The position numbers and the translations under genes were made by a program. Positions 5,259-9,096 of a stretch of DNA of 9,096 nucleotides are shown here, piece after piece; the first letter of the stretch is position 1, and each line of letters begins with the position of its first letter. Below the pieces are notes generated by a model. The model did no database searches, was not told the origin of the DNA, and worked only from the letters and a program-made list of their open reading frames with translations. This stretch comes from an uncultured Chthonomonas sp. Its GTDB lineage: Bacteria; Armatimonadota; Chthonomonadetes; Chthonomonadales; CAJBBX01. Where the stretch lies: contig CAISOI010000939.1 in the NCBI GenBank assembly GCA_903886985.1, positions 1 through 9,096 of the forward strand, read 5' to 3'.

Positions 5259-5380
5259 TTATCTCTGATTGCATCGTATTTCATATCGTCAACGATATCC
5301 CACCAGAAGCCTGCAATTGCCCCAACCACCAGAACGATTGCCAATATTATTATCTTTCGACGCATAGACTGTTTCTTCAT
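5246..5380 (-). CDS. Small single-pass membrane protein, 44 residues
   Basis: The ATG at 5380 opens a 44-codon frame. The product has a strongly basic start (MKKQSMRRK), one hydrophobic helix (about residues 10-27, IIILAIVLVVGAIAGFWW) and an acidic/basic tail (DIVDDMKYDAIRDKRDP). Only a weak purine-rich stretch (GAGATAGAG) precedes it. The layout of basic N-terminus plus anchor resembles that of the ankyrin protein at 632-1273. The last few codons (RDP and stop) lie where Rhs similarity begins in another frame, so it may be the front end of a longer membrane protein, for example an immunity protein, cut off by an Rhs recombination. It is too short to identify by family. Confidence 0.45.
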   Translation of the reverse strand: MKKQSMRRKIIILAIVLVVGAIAGFWWDIVDDMKYDAIRDKRDP

Positions 5381-5640
5381 GGCTCTATCTCAAGTATTGT
5401 GAAACGGGCAGTTTACAATTGACGACGCCTCAATGTGTGCGATTATTGCGAGCAGTCTCCGGCGGTGTTAACCCCAACGAAGCAGTATTCCCAGAATATA
5501 CTGCCCATTTCTAGCAGTCTCGTGCTGCTTCCTGCGTATTGTACAGGTAATGAGCATTAGTGAGAGTGGATTGGGAATTTCAAGAGGTATTGGAAGTCGT
5601 AGGTGTTCGCTCAACCGCAGGCAATGCCAATGACAACACA
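5381..5640. other. Stretch with no recognisable gene
   Basis: Both strands were read. The minus strand has only short frames without a plausible start or ribosome binding site (one of about 55 codons before a TAA, without Rhs or other familiar motifs). It may be decayed cassette DNA upstream of the 44-residue gene, or the promoter region for it. No repeat, tRNA or inverted repeat of note was seen. Confidence 0.5.
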
Positions 5641-5674
5641 ACAAAAGGGAGCGACACTAGTCGCTCCCTTTTGT
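5641..5674. terminator. Strong stem-loop terminator, probably bidirectional
   Basis: ACAAAAGGGAGCGAC (5641-5655) and GTCGCTCCCTTTTGT (5660-5674) form a perfect 15-bp stem with an ACTA loop. T-rich sequence follows on both strands (TTTTGTCTTCTT on plus; TTTTGTTGTGTTG on minus). It lies 23 bp past the stop of the lipoprotein gene and would insulate that gene from the Rhs array. Confidence 0.88.
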
Positions 5675-5697
5675 CTTCTTAATTGTCTGGCCATTAC

Positions 5698-6528
5698 CTA
5701 CGGCGAAGCATTGTCAAGAACGAACAGCGCGGTCAACGGCGTTACGCTATTAGAACTTTGTCCGTAAATATACAGAGTATATGCCTGTCCGCCTGTGAAA
5801 GTCACACCAATCAAATTGCTGGATGCACTGACACTAAGCGCAGTTGCTGGTGCCGTGGAATCAACAATCGAGAGACCCGTCATTTGCGCCGGGGTCAATG
5901 TAATGTAGGCATTCGTTGTGCTGTTGTATCCGAACGGAACTGCTGATACCGCAGTCGCCAAAGGAGCGAGAACGCCCGAGGAATTTGTGTATAGTCCGAT
6001 TGGATTTGTGTTGCCTGAAAGATTGACAACTCGAACGGCGACATTTGTACTTGCAATTGGCATTCCCGCCGCCGAATAGGTTGGGATGGCGAATGCCTGT
6101 GGAGCCATTGCCCCAGTGTTTCCGGCTACTCCCGCAGTTGCGACTGTGTAATAGGTGTTGTTTCCCGTCAGTGTGACTGACGAGAGAAAAGTGATTGGAG
6201 TGGTGGTTGCCGGACCTGTTGCGGAGACTGTGAATGGGCCCGATGTAATTGCATTATAAGCGCCACCGAAAGCAAACTGTCCGGGTGAAAGATTTAAGCC
6301 ACCGGTCAAGGAGCCCGCGGAAGTATTCACGTTGAGAGAGCCGTCGGTTCCTGGTGCTGCAATATACGCATTCAAAACACGGACCTGGCTCAACCCGGTG
6401 TTACCTGTCGTACCGCAACCCGCGAGAGCCGAAACAGCCAATACTCCGACCACTGCTACAGAGAATCGTGTTCTAATGGAGGATCTTCCGACTGACTTCA
6501 GCGACATTTGTCTGACTTTCAATTTCAT
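5698..6528 (-). CDS. DUF4397-type lipoprotein
   Basis: The 276-residue product has a basic N-region, a hydrophobic stretch (about 22-35) and a lipobox LAGC with the lipidated cysteine at C38, so it should be a lipoprotein at the cell envelope. The mature part is rich in Thr, Ser, Gly and Ala and forms two similar beta-rich halves. The first begins at SQVRVLNAYIAAPGTDGSL (about 47) and the second at VAVRVVNLSGNTNP (about 163). The opening VRVxN/VNA style and length resemble DUF4397 proteins, whose function is unknown. The ATG at 6528 is preceded by AAGGGA at short spacing; the ATG seven codons later would give a more usual signal peptide. The gene stands alone: 214 bp after the regulator gene and ended by the stem-loop at 5641-5674. 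Confidence 0.8.
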   Translation of the reverse strand: MKLKVRQMSLKSVGRSSIRTRFSVAVVGVLAVSALAGCGTTGNTGLSQVRVLNAYIAAPGTDGSLNVNTSAGSLTGGLNLSPGQFAFGGAYNAITSGPFTVSATGPATTTPITFLSSVTLTGNNTYYTVATAGVAGNTGAMAPQAFAIPTYSAAGMPIASTNVAVRVVNLSGNTNPIGLYTNSSGVLAPLATAVSAVPFGYNSTTNAYITLTPAQMTGLSIVDSTAPATALSVSASSNLIGVTFTGGQAYTLYIYGQSSNSVTPLTALFVLDNASP

Positions 6529-6742
6529 TTCCCTTCACTACGAAATTTGCCATACGGGCGCGCACCAAATCAATAATCAGCAATGGGTACTTTGAGTTTG
6601 GATGCCCGTAAATTCAAATATTCAGACGTAAATTACGCAGACAAAGACAACGATTCGGACGATTTGACCAATTACCACTCTATGTGGACCCAATTCACCG
6701 CTCTATAGCCGGACAATTCGCAAACTAGGAGGGAGATGTCGG

Positions 6743-7495
6743 CTACTTTGAGATTCCCATTCGCTGAAGGAGTTCGGCATAACGCGTCCGAGAGACGCGC
6801 AATTTCGCACCGGATCGAAGAATGACCTGATAATTGTGATCGCCCAGATAACTAATCTCGAAGATGGAACTCAATCTAACGATGGAGGACTCATGGATTC
6901 TGTAGAACTCAGCATTGGGCAGCATCTCTTCGAGATCCGCCAATCTGTGTTGCGTGCGGGCTTCCTTACCGTCGGCGCCGATCAGATAGACAAATTTGTT
7001 TCGCGTTGTCACGTATTCAATCGAGTCAATCGGAAAAAAATGAATCGCATAATCCACCTTTACCGGAATAGAGGTGCGTGGAAATTCTTGATTGGCAGGT
7101 GCTGATTCGGTTTTCTGGTCGATTTCGCTGGTGGATTGCAATCGGTCAATGGCACGCGCAATTGTCAAGGACAATCTCTGGTCGGTTACAGGCTTCAGCA
7201 GATAGTCGAGTGCTTCGAGTTCAAAGGCGTTTACGGCATGGTCCGAATATCCGCTGACAAATACGATCAATGGGGGATGTGGGAGAGATCGTAGAGCTGG
7301 AGCAAAGTGAACTCCCGAGATACCCGGCATCTGAATATCTAGAAATATCAAATCTGGATGTGTATTGCTAAGCAGATCAAGTGCAGCAGAGGCAGATTCC
7401 ACTTCACCCAGTACCTCAACTTTACATTCGATCAGTAGTCGCGTCAGTCGCGTCCTTGCGAGAGGTTCATCATCAACAACTATCGCTGAGATCAT
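6743..7495 (-). CDS. LytTR-family response regulator
   Basis: The 250-residue cytoplasmic transcription regulator is partner of the kinase encoded just upstream. The receiver domain (1-118) has the acidic pair D8-D9, phosphoacceptor D53 (IFLDIQMPG), S81 at the switch position and K101-P102. A linker of about 25 residues precedes a LytTR DNA-binding domain (about 143-247) with its usual landmarks: DSIEYVTTRNKFVYL, FYRIHESSIVRLSSI and the C-terminal LRVSRTRYAELLQRM. The ATG overlaps the kinase stop (ATGA), so translation is coupled and the two proteins are made together. LytTR regulators bind paired short sites upstream of targets. No clear match to the LytTR direct-repeat consensus was found in the window apart from a partial one before the kinase. 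The target genes are unknown. Confidence 0.93.
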   Translation of the reverse strand: MISAIVVDDEPLARTRLTRLLIECKVEVLGEVESASAALDLLSNTHPDLIFLDIQMPGISGVHFAPALRSLPHPPLIVFVSGYSDHAVNAFELEALDYLLKPVTDQRLSLTIARAIDRLQSTSEIDQKTESAPANQEFPRTSIPVKVDYAIHFFPIDSIEYVTTRNKFVYLIGADGKEARTQHRLADLEEMLPNAEFYRIHESSIVRLSSIFEISYLGDHNYQVILRSGAKLRVSRTRYAELLQRMGISK

Positions 7496-8757
7496 GACGC
7501 ATGCTCTCCGCTAGCAGTTGTAGGGCATGGAATCTTGAAGACTACCAGAGTTCCGTTGCCCTCGTGGCTGAATATTCGCAGGCGGGCTTTTGGGCCGTAT
7601 ATTAGTCGCAGTTGCTCATTAAGAATCTGCAGTCCATGTAAACCGGCACTGGTAATTTCAAGAGTATGCCGCAGAGAGGCTGGGCACATTCCGGCGCCAT
7701 TGTCTTTCACGGAAATTGATACCGACTTTTTAAATTGTCTTAGGTTGATCGAAATATGCCCGCACTGCGATTTGGGTGCTACTCCGTAGTTGATGGCATT
7801 TTCGGTGAGTATTTGAATTGAGAATGGGACAATATGTACCGAGCCGCAATCGGGCGGCATGGTGATATCAAACTCCAGTCTCTCCCCGAGGCGCTCCTTT
7901 TCGATCTGCAAATAGGTCTTCACCGTAGAAATCTCTTCGTGGATAGGTACTGTTCGCGATGCGCCACAATCGAGAGCACTACGCATGAGTTGACTCAGGC
8001 GGATGCTTGCATCTTCCGCTCGATCTGGAGCAATTCTGCAGAGTTCTGCAATAGTATTGAGGACATTGAACAGAAAATGGGGATGGATGCGTGCGCGGAG
8101 GGCTGAGAGTTTGGTTTCAGATGCAAGTGCACGTTCTTTTTCGGCAATGATCTCTTGCCGATGCAACTGTCTCAAAGTCTCCTCTGCGGAGTTTCTCACG
8201 ATGGCATCGTTGATCACCAATAGTAGAACCATGACGCCAAAGCCATTTGCGGGGATCGTCAAGAGTGATTGTGCGGTTAGAGGTTTGTTATGGACTATGG
8301 GTGAGAGCAAATTGTGAATTTCCACACGGCACGCCTGAGCGATGCAACCGGCTACGAAGCCCGAGAGCAGCATGATCGCAGTGCCGTACTTTTTACCGAC
8401 CCACCTGGAGATAATTGCACCCACGATTGCTGCCAGAAAAGTGGCAATTACTCGATACCAGTTTGTGAATATGAGCGGCAATGAGAGCGTCAGGGCTGTG
8501 ATCAGTCCTATAGTAAATCCACCTGTTATTCCCGAAAAGGTTGAGTAGAGAGTGTGGGTTGAATACTGGATTGTCGATCCTGAAAAGAGAGGTTCGAGCG
8601 ACCCAATCAGACCAATACCCACGCCCAGTAGCAACCGTTGTGTAAAGGTCACATCTTTTCTAAAGAACAACTTGAGCCATTTCCCCCGTGAAATGACAAA
8701 GGCGATTATCACAAGGAAGCTGCTGTCTTTGATAAAGGTTGTAAGGTAAGGGGTCAT
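7492..8757 (-). CDS. LytS-type membrane sensor histidine kinase
   Basis: The 421-residue kinase phosphorylates the LytTR regulator encoded after it. Residues 1-185 are hydrophobic, with five or six membrane segments (about 12-23, 41-57, 75-96, 103-119, 125-142 and 168-185), resembling the 5TM LytS-type sensor region. A coiled linker (190-218) leads to the His_kinase motif ARIHPHFLFNVLNTI with phosphoacceptor H227. The ATPase part has the N-box ILTENAINYG (N320, N323), G1 DNGAGM (352-357) and a G2-like GLHGLQILNEQL. The ATG at 8757 has no clear Shine-Dalgarno; a palindrome lies 8 bp upstream. The stop overlaps the regulator start. The ligand is unknown; relatives sense peptidoglycan-related or small-molecule signals. 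Confidence 0.92.
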   Translation of the reverse strand: MTPYLTTFIKDSSFLVIIAFVISRGKWLKLFFRKDVTFTQRLLLGVGIGLIGSLEPLFSGSTIQYSTHTLYSTFSGITGGFTIGLITALTLSLPLIFTNWYRVIATFLAAIVGAIISRWVGKKYGTAIMLLSGFVAGCIAQACRVEIHNLLSPIVHNKPLTAQSLLTIPANGFGVMVLLLVINDAIVRNSAEETLRQLHRQEIIAEKERALASETKLSALRARIHPHFLFNVLNTIAELCRIAPDRAEDASIRLSQLMRSALDCGASRTVPIHEEISTVKTYLQIEKERLGERLEFDITMPPDCGSVHIVPFSIQILTENAINYGVAPKSQCGHISINLRQFKKSVSISVKDNGAGMCPASLRHTLEITSAGLHGLQILNEQLRLIYGPKARLRIFSHEGNGTLVVFKIPCPTTASGEHAS

Positions 8758-8765
8758 AGTTAATC

Positions 8766-8781
8766 GTTAAGACGGCTTAAC
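8766..8781. promoter_or_regulatory. Palindrome GTTAAG-n4-CTTAAC before the kinase gene
   Basis: GTTAAG (8766-8771) and CTTAAC (8776-8781) form a 6-bp inverted repeat around ACGG, ending 8 bp upstream of the kinase ATG. It may be an operator or an mRNA hairpin. Each half partly fits the LytTR GTTnA core, so autoregulation is possible but unproven. Confidence 0.45.
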
Positions 8782-8898
8782 TATTCAATTGTTACGCGGA
8801 GAGTGGGGCTGGGAACTTATCTAAGTAGTATGCGGCATTCCTACCGGGCATTGCAAAGCACATGACATTTTCAATTTGTGTGCCAATAAAGCAGCAAT

Positions 8899-8927
8899 AC
8901 TTAAACAGAACTTAAATGGGTATTAAA
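8899..8927 (+). promoter_or_regulatory. Triple direct repeat, candidate OmpR-family operator
   Basis: ACTTAAA (8899-8905), ACTTAAA (8910-8916) and TATTAAA (8921-8927) recur with exact 11-bp periodicity, about one helical turn. OmpR/PhoB-family regulators bind direct repeats with this spacing (for example B. subtilis PhoP boxes). The site lies upstream of a response regulator gene starting at 9068, so autoregulation is likely if that regulator is of this family. Confidence 0.6.
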
Positions 8928-8974
8928 AGCCACCTTATGAGAGTCCAAATCCGCAGGAAGATAACTCCACGTTC

Positions 8975-8980
8975 TATAAT
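8975..8980 (+). promoter_or_regulatory. -10 element for the plus-strand response regulator
   Basis: A perfect TATAAT. The corresponding -35 position (8952-8957, CGCAGG) is poor, as in activator-dependent promoters, and the triple repeat ends 47 bp upstream. A start near 8987 would leave a leader of about 80 nt. Confidence 0.5.
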
Positions 8981-9053
8981 GACAGAGCACACTGATTTAG
9001 ATTGGCCTCCACAGCTTTGGTTGGGTAATCGTTTTTCAAGAGTTTCTGAGTTC

Positions 9054-9060
9054 AGGAGAG
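9054..9060 (+). promoter_or_regulatory. Ribosome binding site of the partial response regulator
   Basis: AGGAGAG, 7 bp before the ATG at 9068. It decides the start of the partial gene. Confidence 0.75.
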
Positions 9061-9067
9061 TCTCCAG

Positions 9068-9096
9068 ATGCGAATTTTGCTTGTTGAAGATGAAGA
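9068..9096 (+). CDS. Response regulator, N-terminus only (runs off the window)
   Basis: The frame reads MRILLVEDE, the usual opening of a CheY-like receiver domain with its acidic pair (E8-D9 region), and stops at the window edge. A good ribosome binding site and an upstream TATAAT support the start. MRILLVEDE is most common in OmpR/PhoB-type regulators, which agrees with the 11-bp direct repeats upstream, but the output domain is not in view. It is divergent from the kinase/regulator pair on the minus strand. Confidence 0.75.

Noticed and set aside
5181..5422. Two overlapping plus-strand frames of 73 and 76 codons
   Set aside because: They run antisense to Rhs fragment B and the 44-residue gene, lack a ribosome binding site, and show no protein-like composition.
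5698..5946. 87-codon plus-strand frame antisense to the lipoprotein gene
   Set aside because: It is antisense to a gene with a clear signal peptide and lipobox; its Cys/Arg-rich translation is typical of a shadow frame.
1..9096. CRISPR array, tRNA or rRNA genes
   Set aside because: No regularly spaced short repeats with unique spacers, no cloverleaf-like sequence with a CCA end or T-loop motif, and no rRNA signature were found. The repeats present are Rhs core pieces and the 11-bp-spaced TTAAA motifs.

Overview
The window reads as chromosomal DNA of a Gram-negative-type bacterium of moderate GC content. The YD-repeat style of its Rhs fragments (TSYTWD-x-ANRMTKATLP, LGRWASRDPIGFAGG), a DUF4397-type lipoprotein and a LytS/LytR pair would suit Armatimonadota or Acidobacteriota. 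That placement is a weak inference; no rRNA, tRNA or marker gene is present.

Left two thirds (about 229-5380, genes on the minus strand): a broken, orphan Rhs region. Read in the direction of transcription (high to low coordinates) it runs: a 44-residue membrane protein (5246-5380); Rhs fragment B (5085-5258); a 103-residue protein (4777-5088) whose 3' end lies in an IS4-family insertion (3349-4788, transposase on the plus strand); Rhs fragment A (3167-3298); a 231-residue exported or membrane protein (2417-3112); Rhs fragment C, which continues through the Rhs core end into a cysteine-rich C-terminal domain with a metzincin-like HExxHxxNxxHE motif (1275-2438); a membrane-anchored ankyrin-repeat protein almost overlapping it (632-1273), the probable immunity protein; and Rhs fragment D (229-582). 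No full-length Rhs gene is present. Each fragment keeps a short, nearly identical piece of core and is followed by an unrelated ORF, as expected when toxin/immunity cassettes are stacked by recombination between Rhs repeats.

Middle (5381-6742): about 260 bp with no recognisable gene, a strong stem-loop terminator (5641-5674), and a lipoprotein of the DUF4397 type (5698-6528, minus).

Right (6743-9096): a translationally coupled sensor kinase/response regulator pair of the LytS/LytR type on the minus strand (kinase 7492-8757, regulator 6743-7495, ATGA overlap). A 310-bp intergenic region follows, with three TTAAA motifs at exact 11-bp spacing and a perfect TATAAT downstream. The start of a second response regulator on the plus strand (9068 onward, MRILLVEDE) runs off the window.

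The most interesting parts are the Rhs cassette array with its candidate metallopeptidase toxin and ankyrin immunity pair, the stem-loop burying the transposase ribosome binding site, and the direct-repeat operator before the partial response regulator. None of this proves a wholly new system; it is a decayed polymorphic-toxin locus with some unusual details.
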